21,169 bases of DNA from Rhizobium sp. (GCA_003527225.1 DPXQ01000130.1:1-21169), one strand, 5' to 3'. Positions 1 to 9,560 are shown, counted from the stretch's first letter. The notes: a model not told the origin generated them from the letters alone. A program made the numbers and translations.

Positions 1-1174
1 CGAAATTCCGCCTCGCCGCATCGGAGGCCGTCTCCTGCGTGGCGAGCGTCGAACTTTCCGGTAGCGATGCGTCGATTCCCGTTCCGATCAGCGCGATCAG
101 CGCCGCCGAGCCGAATGTTCTCCAATAGTGGTTGTTCACCTTGTCGTGGAAACCGCCATAGCCTTGCGCGTCCGTTCCCGCCATGCCGCCGATCTGCAGC
201 GTCGAGCCGTTCGGGAAGATGATATCGGTCCAGACGACGAGAACGCGGCTTTGCCCGAACGACACCTTGCTGTCGTAGCGGCCGAAGAGCTTCGTTCCCT
301 GCGGAATGAGGAGACGATGGCCGGTTGCACTGTCATAGACATTCTGACTGACCTGGGCGGTGATGCGACCGGGCAGGTCCGAGTTGATGCCGCTGATCAG
401 CGTCGCCGGAATGACCGAACCGCGCTTGAGTTCATACGGTGATTGCTGAGACACGACCCGATTGGGCAGGTATCCGAGTTCTTTGAGATCGGCGTTGAAA
501 AAGTCCTCCTTGGAGGACTGTCCGTTCGGATCGACATTCTGCCCCCCGAGCCCGGCCCGCAACGCGGCGGCATATAGATCCGAGGTGGCGTCGGTGGTCG
601 TCGATGACGCAGCGTTCGTAGTCGTTCTTGCCGAGTTTGTCTCGTCTGCCCTCGCCTCCAGCTTGCTACGGTCAATCGCGAGCGGCGCGTCATAGGCCGC
701 GTCATTCGCCTGCAATCGAGCCATCCGCTGGCGATGGCGCTCGCGCAGGTATTGCTCCCTCTGCTCGCGCTCGAGGCGGGCGCGCCAGACCGCTTCGTTT
801 TCCAACTCCTGCCCGCGCTGCTGTTCCTGGTTTTGTCCCGGCTGCGGCGTGAAGGGATTGTTCGCCTTCTCGTCCTGTCTTGTCTCGACGGGTGTCGGCT
901 GGAACGTGGTCTGTTGCTGCGGCTCGCCGATGATGCCGTCCGTCACGCCGCGCTTGATCTGGTCGGCGAAGGTCGAGGCCGGATTGCCCGAGCTCGTTTC
1001 CGGACCGGTGTCCTTTCCGAAGTAGAGACCACGCGAGGCGAGCCCATAAAAGATGACGCCAAGAAAGGCGACCAGCAGCACGATCACCACGATGATCGGC
1101 AGCCGGTTGATGCGTTTGATACCGGATTCAGCTTCGGCATTTGCAGCGCCACCGAGCTTGAGGGATTGGACCAT
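1..1174 (-). CDS. trbI: TrbI, VirB10-like mating-pair protein (3' end off the window)
   Basis: The reading frame starts at the ATG at 1172-1174 and stays open to the left edge, giving about 391 residues without a stop. The C-terminus is therefore missing. Visible features are a short cytoplasmic N-terminus, one membrane segment near residues 25-45 (PIIVVIVLLVAFLGVIFYG), and a Pro/Gln-rich and then Arg/Glu-rich linker (LEREQREQYLRERHRQRMAR). A C-terminal half follows with the TrbI/VirB10 hallmarks GSVIPATLISGINSDLPG, RLLIPQGTKLFGRYDSKV and FPNGSTLQIGGM. The family spans the inner membrane and the periplasm and helps form the outer-membrane core pore of type IV secretion systems. It is the last visible gene of the trb operon, 12 bases after trbH. 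Identification is firm from motifs and order. Confidence 0.95.
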   Translation of the reverse strand, partial: MVQSLKLGGAANAEAESGIKRINRLPIIVVIVLLVAFLGVIFYGLASRGLYFGKDTGPETSSGNPASTFADQIKRGVTDGIIGEPQQQTTFQPTPVETRQDEKANNPFTPQPGQNQEQQRGQELENEAVWRARLEREQREQYLRERHRQRMARLQANDAAYDAPLAIDRSKLEARADETNSARTTTNAASSTTTDATSDLYAAALRAGLGGQNVDPNGQSSKEDFFNADLKELGYLPNRVVSQQSPYELKRGSVIPATLISGINSDLPGRITAQVSQNVYDSATGHRLLIPQGTKLFGRYDSKVSFGQSRVLVVWTDIIFPNGSTLQIGGMAGTDAQGYGGFHDKVNNHYWRTFGSAALIALIGTGIDASLPESSTLATQETASDAARRNF

Positions 1175-1186
1175 CGTTGCCTCCCC

Positions 1187-1660
1187 TCAGCTGCGCCGCA
1201 TCAGCGAAAGCGCGCTCGCCGGCGTCGCGCCACTCGCAGTGACGGCATAAGCCCGGCCGAGTTCGACGCTATCGGTCGAAAGGCGTGCCAGCACTTGCCC
1301 GTCGAATGGCACGATTACATAGGCGAGCGGGATGATCTTCGGGCCGTTGTCCGTCTTCTGATTGGTTACGACGGCATAACCCCAGCCTTTCAACGCCGCC
1401 TCCAGTGCCTGCCCGAAGGGCGAGGCGTCCGGTTTGAGGGCAACGGTCGCCTTGCCGGGGCCGATCTGTTCGGCAAGGCGGCTGACCATATCGCCGGCGA
1501 TCGCGCTTGCAGCGGGGCCGGAGATCTCCGGAGGCGCGTTGCTGGCGACGAGACCGTCAGTCCCCATCGACTGGCAACCGGAAAGGAGGATGGCGAGGGT
1601 GCAGGCTGCGGCAAGGGTGCGGATGGGGCGCAAGAGGAGATTGTCGGCAAAGGTTCGCAT
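1187..1660 (-). CDS. trbH: TrbH, conjugal transfer lipoprotein
   Basis: This is a 157-residue protein with an N-terminal export signal ending in a lipobox, AILLSGC, near residue 29. Cys should be lipid-modified and anchor the protein in a membrane. The trbG stop and this start share a base (TGATG on the minus strand). A GGAGG lies 6 bases upstream of the ATG at 1660. A GTG directly before it (1663) is a possible alternative start but is too close to the GGAGG. The rest of the protein is a small domain without catalytic motifs. TrbH occupies this place between trbG and trbI in Ti-type trb operons. It is assumed to assist the outer-membrane complex, in the way VirB7 does, but its precise role is not established. 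Confidence 0.88.
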   Translation of the reverse strand: MRTFADNLLLRPIRTLAAACTLAILLSGCQSMGTDGLVASNAPPEISGPAASAIAGDMVSRLAEQIGPGKATVALKPDASPFGQALEAALKGWGYAVVTNQKTDNGPKIIPLAYVIVPFDGQVLARLSTDSVELGRAYAVTASGATPASALSLMRRS

Positions 1661-2526
1661 CACTGTCCTCCCCTTCTGATCGTCACCTTCTCCTGTTTCC
1701 AGCCCACGCCCGAGACGAGCACCGCGCGATCGATGTGATAGTCGACCACCATCATGTTATTCTTCATGCGGTAGTTGACGATCCGGTTCTGTCCGCCGGA
1801 GGTGACGAACAGCACCGGCGCATCCTGGCCGGAGATCGAGCGCGGAAACTGGATGTAGGTTTTCAGGCCATCGGAATAGACCCGCGTCGGCCGCCAGCCG
1901 GCCCTGCCTGAGACCGAATAGGAGAAGTTCAACTTCTCGGCCGGCACGCCGGCGCCTGGAATGGTGCTCGCCTCGAGCCGGGCATTGATATCGGCGAGCT
2001 TGGCCGCAACATCCTCCGGATACTCGAAACCGACACGGGCCATATATTGGCTCGAATGCGACTTGAGTTGGATATGATAGGTCCGCCGCGACGTCGTCAC
2101 CACCATCGAGGTGACGAGACCGGGCTCAGACGGCTTGACGATCAGGTGGATCGCCTGGCCGCCCGCCGCACCTGATGTCGCCGGCTCGACCTTCCACCGC
2201 ACGGTGTCCCCGACCAGCACGTCGCGAACGACCTCGCCTCCCTGAAGCTCGATGTCGCAGACCTGCAGAGGTGAGCAGACGACCGAGGGCTGAACCTCAC
2301 CATAGAGAAAGATCACCTTGCCGTCGGCTCCCTTGGTCACGAGACCACGCGATCCGCGCCACTGGCCGGAGATGCTCACGCCCTTCGCCTCATTGGCTGT
2401 GACGCCATCGGCCGCCACGGCATCGAGAGGTGCAAGGATGGAGAACGCCAGCGCCGCTGATATGATGGCGCCGGCCGTCAGCATGGCCGAATAATTCTCA
2501 AGTCGGATGTTCATGTTCGGGGCCAT
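1660..2526 (-). CDS. trbG: TrbG, VirB9-like outer-membrane core protein
   Basis: The protein has about 288 residues. The signal peptide hydrophobic core is [17 protein letters not shown], followed by AVAADG, which looks like a signal-peptidase site. The mature part carries VirB9/TrbG features: [20 protein letters not shown] near the start, [20 protein letters not shown] in the middle and, near the C-terminus, [14 protein letters not shown] followed by APVLFV. In type IV systems this protein joins VirB7- and VirB10-type partners in the outer-membrane core ring. The start is uncertain. ATG 2526 begins 5 bases after the trbF stop, ATG 2514 is an alternative, and a TTG at 2535 would overlap trbF. 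All three keep the signal peptide. The gene ends one base into trbH. Confidence 0.93.
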   Translation of the reverse strand: MAPNMNIRLENYSAMLTAGAIISAALAFSILAPLDAVAADGVTANEAKGVSISGQWRGSRGLVTKGADGKVIFLYGEVQPSVVCSPLQVCDIELQGGEVVRDVLVGDTVRWKVEPATSGAAGGQAIHLIVKPSEPGLVTSMVVTTSRRTYHIQLKSHSSQYMARVGFEYPEDVAAKLADINARLEASTIPGAGVPAEKLNFSYSVSGRAGWRPTRVYSDGLKTYIQFPRSISGQDAPVLFVTSGGQNRIVNYRMKNNMMVVDYHIDRAVLVSGVGWKQEKVTIRRGGQ

Positions 2527-2531
2527 GCCTT

Positions 2532-3209
2532 TCAAAGCTGCGCGGTCCAGTCGAAGTCGCGGAGATAGAGACCGATGGGATTGAGACGGATGACGCCCTC
2601 ATCCTGCGGCGGCGTGAGGGTAACGGTGGCGATGCCGCGGAAGCGGCGCACCGCCGTCTCCTTGCCGCGACGGTCGCGCTCGAACTCGGTCCAGTCGACC
2701 TGATATGACTGGTTCGACAACGCGACGATGTTGTTGACCTCGACGGCAACCGTCGCGGTCTTCGCCTTCTCGAAGGGCGAATTGGAACGGAACCATGCGT
2801 TGACCTTCTCAGTCGCCGGATCCGATGTCCTGAGCAGGCCGTAGGTCCGGTCGATATATTGCTTCTGTACGACCGCATCCGGCGTGACCGACCGGAAGTT
2901 CGAGACGAAGCTGCCGAGCGTGGCGCGCACGACACGCGGGTCGGCATATTCGATTTGCTGCGGGAAGCCGGCATTGGAGGCCGTTCCGAGCTTGTCGACC
3001 TCGACGATATAGGGAACGAGCTTCACCTGCGTGCTTTGATAAAGCGCGTAGCCGAAGCCGATCACCGCCATGACCATGCCGGTGACGCCGACGATGCGCC
3101 AAGCCGCGGCTGCTCTCACATAGGAGCCATAGCGCTCGTTCCACTCGTTGCGCGCCGCGAGATAGGGATTGGCGATATGGGGATTATTTGGCGGATTGCG
3201 TCCGGCCAT
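2532..3209 (-). CDS. trbF: TrbF, VirB8-like assembly protein
   Basis: The protein has 225 residues. The N-terminus contains [20 protein letters not shown], a typical TrbF opening. One membrane segment follows at about residues 38-57 ([20 protein letters not shown]), and the remainder is a periplasmic domain of the VirB8 class ([11 protein letters not shown], then [17 protein letters not shown]). Proteins of this class nucleate the inner-membrane platform and contact VirB9- and VirB10-type partners. A GGAGG sits 10 bases before the ATG. The gene lies 17 bases after trbL and 5 bases before trbG (from its ATG at 2526). Length and context match the family. Confidence 0.94.
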   Translation of the reverse strand: MAGRNPPNNPHIANPYLAARNEWNERYGSYVRAAAAWRIVGVTGMVMAVIGFGYALYQSTQVKLVPYIVEVDKLGTASNAGFPQQIEYADPRVVRATLGSFVSNFRSVTPDAVVQKQYIDRTYGLLRTSDPATEKVNAWFRSNSPFEKAKTATVAVEVNNIVALSNQSYQVDWTEFERDRRGKETAVRRFRGIATVTLTPPQDEGVIRLNPIGLYLRDFDWTAQL

Positions 3210-3226
3210 GGGGGATCAGCCTCCAG

Positions 3227-4423
3227 TTATTTGTTCTCGTTGATGGGCGGGGGTGGAGGTGGCGGCGTGGGCCGACCCGACTGCCGCGTCTGGTCGAGCT
3301 TGGCGTTGGCGAGCCCGAGCAACGATCCGGCGTAAGCTCCGGGTGAGGCAATGGCCTTCTCTTTCGCGGCAGACCCGGCCGCCCATCCGGCGCTTCCAAT
3401 ACCGGACGCCATACCGCGGAGCGCTGCGCCCGCCATCGAAGCGCCCCCTGCCCTGGCCGAGCTTGCCGTCTGAGCCCCTTTTGTTGCGGCGCTCGCACCG
3501 AGGAAAGCGCCGCCCGCTGCGAATGTCGCGGCCTGGCCGCCGTGGCGGATCGCTTCCATGCCTCCGGCGATCGAAGTGCCCTGGACCACGCCCTGCAGGA
3601 TCGGCGGCACATACATGGCGATGACGAAGACCACAACCGATATGCCGGCGATGGCAAGCGTGGTGATGAACTGCTCGGACGTGGCCGTCGGCGCCTCGGC
3701 AAGCCCCAGTAGGATGTCGGATCCGATCTTGGCGATCATCACCAGAGCCATCAGCTTCATGCCGACGGAGAAAGCATAGACCAGATATTTGACCGCGAAA
3801 TCCTTGGTGAAGGACGAGCCGCCGAGACCGAGCATGATCATGCCGGCGAGCAGGCCGACATACATCTCGACCATGACGGCGACGAAAATCGCGGCGACCA
3901 ACGAGAAGGAGACGACGACCACGACCATGGCGAAGACCGCGGCGATCGCCAGCGCGTTGTCTTCCCATAAGCCGAACTTCGCCTGTTCCGACATCTTGGT
4001 CGCGACCCGGATGCCCGCGTCGAAGATGTTTGCGGGTGATGCCGAGCCGCCGCCGGCGCCGATCTGATAGAGACTATCGACAACGGCCTTGGCGAAGGAC
4101 GGTCCCTGGTCAAGGATGAAGGCAAAGAGGCCGATGAACATGATCCGCCGGACGAGCTCGGCGAACCAGCTGTCGAGCGAGGCGGCGTTGATCGCCAGCC
4201 ATACGGCGGCGATCCCGACCTCGATCCCGGCAAGGATCCAGAACAGCGAACGCGCCGCGTTCACCACCGTTGTCTCCCAGCCTTTCGCGGCCGTGACGAC
4301 AGAGTTTTCAAGCGTCGTCAGGACCGAACCCTGTTGGGCAAGCGCCGGCGTCGCCGCCAACAGGATGAGGCCGATCGAAATGAACACGAGCTCCAGCTTC
4401 CTGGAGGGACGAACGATCACCAT
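3227..4423 (-). CDS. trbL: TrbL, VirB6-like polytopic membrane protein
   Basis: The protein has 398 residues. An N-terminal hydrophobic segment ends in ATPALAQQG, a probable signal peptide. Several long membrane segments follow (for example SLFWILAGIEVGIAAVWLAI, AMVVVVVSFSLVAAIFVAVM and ISVVVFVIAMYVPPI). The last third is Ala/Gly-rich and low-complexity, and the C-terminus carries a run of seven prolines before INENK. TrbL is the VirB6 counterpart, the inner-membrane channel through which the DNA strand is thought to pass. The gene overlaps trbK by 7 bases. A GTG at 4418-4420 that overlaps the trbK stop (GTGA) is an alternative start. The G-rich proline stretch (3241-3267) could be prone to slippage. 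Confidence 0.93.
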   Translation of the reverse strand: MVIVRPSRKLELVFISIGLILLAATPALAQQGSVLTTLENSVVTAAKGWETTVVNAARSLFWILAGIEVGIAAVWLAINAASLDSWFAELVRRIMFIGLFAFILDQGPSFAKAVVDSLYQIGAGGGSASPANIFDAGIRVATKMSEQAKFGLWEDNALAIAAVFAMVVVVVSFSLVAAIFVAVMVEMYVGLLAGMIMLGLGGSSFTKDFAVKYLVYAFSVGMKLMALVMIAKIGSDILLGLAEAPTATSEQFITTLAIAGISVVVFVIAMYVPPILQGVVQGTSIAGGMEAIRHGGQAATFAAGGAFLGASAATKGAQTASSARAGGASMAGAALRGMASGIGSAGWAAGSAAKEKAIASPGAYAGSLLGLANAKLDQTRQSGRPTPPPPPPPINENK

Positions 4424-4647
4424 CGCGGCTTCATCTCCTGGCCGCCACGGATGTTGCGGTCCGGATCGCCACTGAAGATTTTTTCCCGGTGTTCTCGGCG
4501 TTCAGTATCTGAAGCGGGTTGTGTAGCGGCCGCGCCTGATCCGGACACGGGCGCCGGACGCGGCTGGACCACGATCCAGGTGACGACGCCGGCACTGAGC
4601 GCGGCGATCCCCGCCAAGACGCGGATGATGACCAGACGCGGGCTCAC
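4417..4647 (-). CDS. trbK: TrbK, entry-exclusion protein
   Basis: This is a small protein of 76 residues. It has one N-terminal hydrophobic segment (LVIIRVLAGIAALSAGVVTW), then a Pro/Ala-rich spacer, then a charged C-terminus ending IRGGQEMKPRW. It starts with GTG overlapping the trbJ stop (GTGA), so it is translationally coupled. In Ti and RP4 systems TrbK sits in the inner membrane of the recipient-competent cell and blocks entry of the same plasmid. This copy has no cysteine, so it cannot be a lipoprotein, and it must be anchored by its hydrophobic segment. Its last 24 or so residues resemble the C-terminus of TrbJ encoded directly upstream (see findings). The call rests on size, topology and position. 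Confidence 0.86.
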   Translation of the reverse strand: MSPRLVIIRVLAGIAALSAGVVTWIVVQPRPAPVSGSGAAATQPASDTERREHREKIFSGDPDRNIRGGQEMKPRW

Positions 4648-5453
4648 CAGCGGGGCTCCATCGTCTGACCGCCGCGGATGTCACGTTCGGTTGCGCTGAA
4701 GAACTGCTCCCGTCGTGCCTGCGCCAGATCCTTTTGCGCCTGCTCGGACTGGAACCAGGTGCCCATCATGGTCATCTGCTGGGAGACGAGGCCCCGCAAC
4801 TTCTGCATCTGCGCAACCTGTTGGGCGGCGATCTGGTGGCCGACCTGCAGCGCCTTCATCTGGCCGTCCGCCGACTCCGACATCGAGCGCAGCGATGAAA
4901 TTGTGCTTTCCTCGCTCGAGAACTGATCGGCCGTCAGGTTCGCTGCCTTCAGTGTTCCGGCGATTGTGTCGCGATTGGTGTCGGACCAGTTCTGATAGGT
5001 TGTGGAGAAGCTCGCCCCATCCGGCAGATTGCTCTTCATCTCGGAAAAACTCTGGAAACGCTGCTTGAGCACGTCATCGATATTGCCCATCGAGAACGCG
5101 ACGCCCTGTCCTTGCGCGACGACGTTCTGCAGGCTCTTCAGGTCGCTTTCGACCTGGCCCCAGATGTGGTTCGGAAGCTGCGCCGTGTTCTGCAGGAGAT
5201 TGTTGTAAATGTTCAGCTGGTTCTGGATCTGCTCGGCCAGCTGGGAGATCTGGGTGATCTGGTTGTTCACCTGCTCAGCCGATTTGCCGACCAGCGAGAC
5301 GAGCTCGGCATTGTTGGCAAGCTGTGTCCATTCGGTGGCCTGCCCGGTGACGCCGCCGGCGTTGGCAGGAACCGGTAGAGTGGCGGAAAGCATGATGGCC
5401 GCGATAACGGTGGCGCGCGCCACCTTACTTGGCCGGGAAGAGTGTTTCGGCAT
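4644..5453 (-). CDS. trbJ: TrbJ, VirB5-like periplasmic protein
   Basis: The protein has 269 residues from ATG 5453, which has GGGGGA 6 bases upstream. A further in-frame start upstream would intrude 77 bases into trbE and has no advantage. The signal peptide (VARATVIAAIMLSATLPVPANAGG) predicts cleavage after NAG or ANA. The mature protein is largely helical and Gln-rich, with coiled-coil character (EQVNNQITQISQLAEQIQNQ). This is the TrbJ/VirB5 pattern of a minor pilus or adhesion component. The gene begins 29 bases inside trbE and ends in a GTGA overlap with trbK. In RP4 TrbJ was once considered part of entry exclusion together with TrbK. The C-terminus IRGGQTMEPRW closely matches that of TrbK. 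Confidence 0.93.
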   Translation of the reverse strand: MPKHSSRPSKVARATVIAAIMLSATLPVPANAGGVTGQATEWTQLANNAELVSLVGKSAEQVNNQITQISQLAEQIQNQLNIYNNLLQNTAQLPNHIWGQVESDLKSLQNVVAQGQGVAFSMGNIDDVLKQRFQSFSEMKSNLPDGASFSTTYQNWSDTNRDTIAGTLKAANLTADQFSSEESTISSLRSMSESADGQMKALQVGHQIAAQQVAQMQKLRGLVSQQMTMMGTWFQSEQAQKDLAQARREQFFSATERDIRGGQTMEPRW

Positions 5454-7893
5454 GGGCGATCCCCCTTTGCTGGAGCCAAGGACAAGGCCATGCGGCCCCA
5501 TGTTCGGAATGCAGGGCGCGAATGCGCTTCAGATCTTCCTTGCCGGATGCCCCGGCAAACGAAAGCGCGACGGGCCCGAGCGCCATGTCGAAGAGCCTGC
5601 GACCCTCGGGCGAGACGACGTAGTATTCGCGCTTTGGAAGCGCCGTCGCGACGATCTCGATCTGCCGTTCGTTGAAGCCGATGCGCTCATAGAACTCTCG
5701 CGTGCCTGGCTCCCGCGCAGCCCCATTCGGCAAGCAGATTTTGGTCGGGCAACTCTCCTTCAGCACATCGATGATGCCGGAGCGCTCCGCATCCGAGATC
5801 GACTGGGTGGCCAGAACCACGGCGCAATTGGCCTTGCGCAGAACCTTCAGCCATTCGCGGATCTTGTCCCGAAACACCGGATGGCCGAGCATCAGCCAGG
5901 CCTCGTCGAGAATGATCAGGCTGGGTGCGCCGGTCAGACGTTTTTCGATGCGGCGGAAGAGGTAGGTGAGCACGGGCACGAGATTGCGCTCACCCATGTT
6001 CATCAGTTCCTCGATCTCGAAACACTGGAACGCGCCGAGCGCCAGACTATCCTCCTCGGCATCGAGAAGCTGTCCCATCGGACCGTCGACGGTGTAGTGA
6101 TGCAGCGCATCCTTGATCTCGCGCATCTGCACGCCAGACACGAAATCCGATAGCGAACGGCCGCGCGATTCCGCCATCAGCCCGATCTGCCGCGAGATGG
6201 CGTTGCGATAGTCCGGGGTGATGGTCACACCCTGCAGCGCCACCAGGATCTCGATCCATTCCGACGCCCAGGCACGGTCGCCATCGGTCGAAAGCTCGGC
6301 AAGCGGGCAAAAGGCAAGCGCCCTCCCCTCTCCTTCTGCCGAGGATCCGATATCGCCGCCGATCTGGTAGTGATCGCCATCAAGGCCAAGCGTCAGCGGC
6401 AGCATCGAGCCGCCCTTGTCGAAGGCGAAGACCTGGGCGTCTGCGTAACGCCGAAATTGCGCGGCGATCAGCGCCAGCAGGGTGGATTTGCCGGAGCCGG
6501 TCGGCCCGAAGATCAGCGTATGGCCGACATCATCGACATGCAGGTTCAGCCGGAACGGCGTCGAACCGGATGCCACCTGCATCAACGGTGGCGAGGCCGG
6601 TGGATAGAACGGGCAAGGCGCCGTCGGGCTTCCCGACCAGACCGAGTTCAGTGGAATGAGGTCAGCGAGATTGCGCGTGTTGATCAGCGGCTCGCGGATA
6701 TTGGCATAGGATACGCCCGGCAGGCTGCCGAGAAAGGCGTCGGTTGCATTCAGCGTCTCGATACGTGCGCCGAACCCTTCCGCCTGGACCAGGCGGCGAA
6801 CGGCCTCGCACTTCTCTTGGCAGTGAGCCTGGTCCTCGTCGAAGATCACGATGACAGGCGTATAGTAGCCATAGGCTACGAGTTGGGACGAGGCTTCGGC
6901 GATCGCGTCCTCGGTCTCGGCTACCATCATCATGGCGTCCTGATCGACCGAACGGGATTGGGTCTGGAAGAGCTGATCGAAGAAGGGCCTGACCTTCTGC
7001 TGCCATTTCTTGCGGGTGCGTTCCAGCTTTGCCCTCGCCTCCTCGGCATCGAGGAAGACGAAACGCGATGACCAGCGATAGGTGAGCGGCATCAGGTCGA
7101 GCGCGTTCAGGATCCCAGGCCAGCTTTCCGCCGGCAGGCCGTCGATCGCCACTACCCCGAGAAAGCGGTTCTCGACCAGCGGCGTCAACCCGTGTTGCAG
7201 CTCGGCCGTCACCAGCCAGTCGAGATACATCGGGATCTCGGGCAAGCGCACCGGATGGTTCTCGCCGGTGATGCAGAAGCGGATGAACTGGAACAGTTCG
7301 TCATAGCGGGCGACCCGGAAACCGCCGCGCTCTTGCGCCTCGCGTGTCATCATCCGGCGAATCGACACAACGTTCGCGAGATATTGCTCGACTTCGCGGA
7401 TCGAGGTCAGGAAGCTTTCGAGCGCCTTGTCGGCGTGAGTTGCGGAACGACTGGCCGCATCCGAATAGACATAGCGGGTCAGCCCCGAGCGCCGCGGTTC
7501 CGGCGGCCGCCATGTCAGGATCAGTGCGTGCCGGCTCTCGAAATGGCCCCTCTCCTTCTGGAAATGAGCGCGTCGTTCGGCGTCGATCGCCCGCGTGACC
7601 GGATCGGGGAAGTGGCAATCATCCTCGGCCGGATAGTCTCCAGTCGGAACCCTGATGGCCTCGACCTGGATCATCCAGCCGGAACCGAGCCGAGACAGGA
7701 TCGCGTTGATCTGCCGCGACACCTCGTTGCGCTCGGCGTCGGTCGAGCTCTCGCTATCCGGCCCGGCAAAATACCAGCCGGCCATCAGAGAGCCGTCCTT
7801 GAGCAGGATCACGCCGTTGTCGACCAGGCCGGCATAGGGCACGAGATCGGCAAAGGACGGACCGGAATGACGGAATGACTTGAGGGCAACCAT
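5425..7893 (-). CDS. trbE: TrbE, VirB4-type conjugation ATPase
   Basis: The protein has 822 residues, full length for the TrbE/VirB4 family. The N-terminal half (to about residue 400) is the CagE/TrbE_VirB domain. The C-terminal half is a RecA-like ATPase with Walker A GPTGSGKS at residues 463-470 and Walker B LIILDEAW at about 659-666. VVLATQS follows near residue 692 as the sensor region. VirB4-type ATPases power pilus biogenesis and substrate transfer at the cytoplasmic face of the type IV channel. The ATG at 7893 is 9 bases after the trbD stop, and the 3' end contains the start of trbJ. No motif is missing, so the protein looks functional. Confidence 0.97.
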   Translation of the reverse strand: MVALKSFRHSGPSFADLVPYAGLVDNGVILLKDGSLMAGWYFAGPDSESSTDAERNEVSRQINAILSRLGSGWMIQVEAIRVPTGDYPAEDDCHFPDPVTRAIDAERRAHFQKERGHFESRHALILTWRPPEPRRSGLTRYVYSDAASRSATHADKALESFLTSIREVEQYLANVVSIRRMMTREAQERGGFRVARYDELFQFIRFCITGENHPVRLPEIPMYLDWLVTAELQHGLTPLVENRFLGVVAIDGLPAESWPGILNALDLMPLTYRWSSRFVFLDAEEARAKLERTRKKWQQKVRPFFDQLFQTQSRSVDQDAMMMVAETEDAIAEASSQLVAYGYYTPVIVIFDEDQAHCQEKCEAVRRLVQAEGFGARIETLNATDAFLGSLPGVSYANIREPLINTRNLADLIPLNSVWSGSPTAPCPFYPPASPPLMQVASGSTPFRLNLHVDDVGHTLIFGPTGSGKSTLLALIAAQFRRYADAQVFAFDKGGSMLPLTLGLDGDHYQIGGDIGSSAEGEGRALAFCPLAELSTDGDRAWASEWIEILVALQGVTITPDYRNAISRQIGLMAESRGRSLSDFVSGVQMREIKDALHHYTVDGPMGQLLDAEEDSLALGAFQCFEIEELMNMGERNLVPVLTYLFRRIEKRLTGAPSLIILDEAWLMLGHPVFRDKIREWLKVLRKANCAVVLATQSISDAERSGIIDVLKESCPTKICLPNGAAREPGTREFYERIGFNERQIEIVATALPKREYYVVSPEGRRLFDMALGPVALSFAGASGKEDLKRIRALHSEHGAAWPCPWLQQRGIAHAETLFPAK

Positions 7894-7902
7894 CGAAAAC
7901 CC

Positions 7903-8202
7903 TCAGAACTTGCGCCAGGGCGACGAGGTCGCGCGATAGAACGTCTTGTACGAAATATGGCGCATATAGACTCGCCGCATCATTGGATCAGCTTTCGCCA
8001 TCATCCGCAGTGCCGCGACAGCGATCAGCCAGATCGCCATACCGAGGAGCGCCGCGTACCAGGTCAACACGACGAAGATCAGGATGACGGCGGCAAGGGC
8101 AGTCAGCAGCACGAGTTCGCGGTCGGCGCCCATCAGCAGGGTCGGACGCGACAGTGCCCTGTGTACAGGCGAGCGGGAAAGGTTGGAGCCAGGCTCAGCC
8201 AT
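7903..8202 (-). CDS. trbD: TrbD, VirB3-like membrane protein
   Basis: The protein has 99 residues from ATG 8202. Two adjacent hydrophobic segments lie at about residues 30-65 ([20 protein letters not shown] and [19 protein letters not shown]), and a basic C-terminal tail contains [19 protein letters not shown]. The [18 protein letters not shown] opening before the membrane hairpin is typical of TrbD/VirB3. These proteins work closely with the VirB4-type ATPase, which is encoded next. The ATG lies inside the last codons of trbC (8-base overlap). A longer reading frame extends upstream to 8391 but only through trbC sequence in another frame, so the short form is chosen. Length equals that of TrbD in Ti-type plasmids as I remember it. 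Confidence 0.93.
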   Translation of the reverse strand: MAEPGSNLSRSPVHRALSRPTLLMGADRELVLLTALAAVILIFVVLTWYAALLGMAIWLIAVAALRMMAKADPMMRRVYMRHISYKTFYRATSSPWRKF

Positions 8203-8599
8203 GAGCCGCCTCTCCTTCCCACCGGAGCGCGGCCTTCGGCGTTGAGATGCCTGTCGCTGACGGCGTGTCGACCGCTCCAATTGATGCACCGTTCGCGCCG
8301 AACAAGGCGACGATCTGTGTGGAACCAAGCAGGATCCCGCCGACAAGGGCGATGAAGCAAAGCCGCCGCGCGAAATCGTTGAGTTCGCCACCGAAGATCA
8401 GCATGCCGCCGGCGATGGCGACGGCCGCCAGAGCAATAAAGCCGGCGACGGGCCCGGTGATCGATTGCTGGATCTGCTGCAGCGGAGACTCCCATGGCAG
8501 GCCTCCACCACCAGAGGAGGCCAATGCCGGTTCTGCCAACGCCAGCGCGATGGTGGCGAGACCTAAGGTGGCGAGCTTTATCCTTGTCTCATGCGGCAT
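8195..8599 (-). CDS. trbC: TrbC, conjugative pilin precursor
   Basis: The protein has 134 residues from ATG 8599, which has GAGGA 5 bases upstream. ATG 8611 is in frame but lacks a ribosome-binding site. A signal peptide ([22 protein letters not shown]) should be cleaved after ALA. Two hydrophobic segments follow ([20 protein letters not shown] and [20 protein letters not shown]), the VirB2/TrbC pilin hallmark. A polar tail of about 30 residues lies after the second segment. In RP4 and Ti systems the pilin is trimmed and cyclised by a TraF peptidase. That gene is not in this window, so processing here is inferred. The gene overlaps trbB by 11 bases and trbD by 8. Confidence 0.93.
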   Translation of the reverse strand: MPHETRIKLATLGLATIALALAEPALASSGGGGLPWESPLQQIQQSITGPVAGFIALAAVAIAGGMLIFGGELNDFARRLCFIALVGGILLGSTQIVALFGANGASIGAVDTPSATGISTPKAALRWEGEAAHG

Positions 8600-9560
8600 G
8601 GCTGTCCTCATCAATCTGGGCGTAGTGTTCGGTTCGGTAGCGGGCATTGCTGAACCCCTCGACATGGATCACGTCCCGGACCCGCCTGCCCTTGCCCGTG
8701 CGCTCGATCGAGACGACCAGATCGACGGCCTCGCCGATCACCTCCTGCATCGGCTGCTGGCTCGCTTCCGCCGTCAGTTGCTCCAGCCGGCGCAGGGCTG
8801 ACATCGCCGTATTGGAATGGATCGTGGTGACGCCGCCCGGATGACCGGTGTTCCAGGCCTTCAGCAGTGTCAGTGCCGCCCCGTCACGAACCTCGCCAAC
8901 GATGATGCGGTCGGGTCTGAGACGCATCGTGCTCTTCAGGAGCCGGGCCATATCGACCGTATCGGTGGTGTGCAGCGATACGGCATTTTCTGCCGAGCAC
9001 TGGATCTCGGCGGTGTCTTCCAGGATGACCATGCGATCGTCGGGCGCCGTTGCGACTATCTCGGCGATGACGGCATTGGCGAGGGTCGTCTTGCCGGACC
9101 CGGTTCCGCCTGAGATGACGATGTTCATGCGCGAGGCGATGGCGCTTCGCAAAACCGAGGCCTGTGCTTCGGTCATCACCTTCGACGTCACATAGTCGTC
9201 GAGCGGAATAAGCCGCGACGCGCGACGACGGATTGTGAAAGCAGGTGCCGATACCACGGGTGGCAGCAACCCCTCGAACCTGTGACCACCGATCGGCAGC
9301 TCGCCGGAGATGATCGGCCGTTCATCGTCTGCTTCCGACTGCAGCGCATGAGCGACGCTGCCGATGACGATTTCGGCCGTGGCGGCGCTCATCGCGCCGG
9401 CCGGGGCGACCCCGTGCCCCAACCGTTCGATGAATAGTCGTCCGTCGGGATTGAGCATGATCTCGACGACCGTTGCATCGTCGAGTGCGACGCAGAGCTG
9501 GTCGCCGAGGGCGTCCTGGAGTTTGCGCACGAGGCGGGGATGGGAGCGGAGTTGGGTCAC
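8589..9560 (-). CDS. trbB: TrbB, VirB11-type secretion ATPase
   Basis: The protein has 323 residues, starting at GTG 9560. This GTG overlaps the traI stop (GTGA) and has AGGAG 4 bases upstream. The upstream extension to 9719 runs through traI in another frame and is rejected. Motifs appear in family order: Walker A GGTGSGKT at residues 151-158, Asp box [10 protein letters not shown] at about 177-186, Walker B RIIVGEV at about 218-224 and His box [12 protein letters not shown] at about 239-250. VirB11/TrbB proteins form hexameric rings at the cytoplasmic mouth of the transfer channel and drive pilus assembly and DNA transfer. It is the first trb gene, directly coupled to the signal synthase. 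Confidence 0.96.
   Translation of the reverse strand: MTQLRSHPRLVRKLQDALGDQLCVALDDATVVEIMLNPDGRLFIERLGHGVAPAGAMSAATAEIVIGSVAHALQSEADDERPIISGELPIGGHRFEGLLPPVVSAPAFTIRRRASRLIPLDDYVTSKVMTEAQASVLRSAIASRMNIVISGGTGSGKTTLANAVIAEIVATAPDDRMVILEDTAEIQCSAENAVSLHTTDTVDMARLLKSTMRLRPDRIIVGEVRDGAALTLLKAWNTGHPGGVTTIHSNTAMSALRRLEQLTAEASQQPMQEVIGEAVDLVVSIERTGKGRRVRDVIHVEGFSNARYRTEHYAQIDEDSHAA

Noticed and set aside
734..1738. Plus-strand open frame of 334 codons opposite trbI and trbH
   Set aside because: It lies antisense to two well-supported genes, has low-complexity Arg-rich composition and no recognisable domain. It is a frame kept open by high G+C.
5209..6153. Plus-strand open frame of 314 codons opposite trbJ and trbE
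   Set aside because: It spans the antisense of two genes and their overlap, and it has no domain or credible ribosome-binding site.
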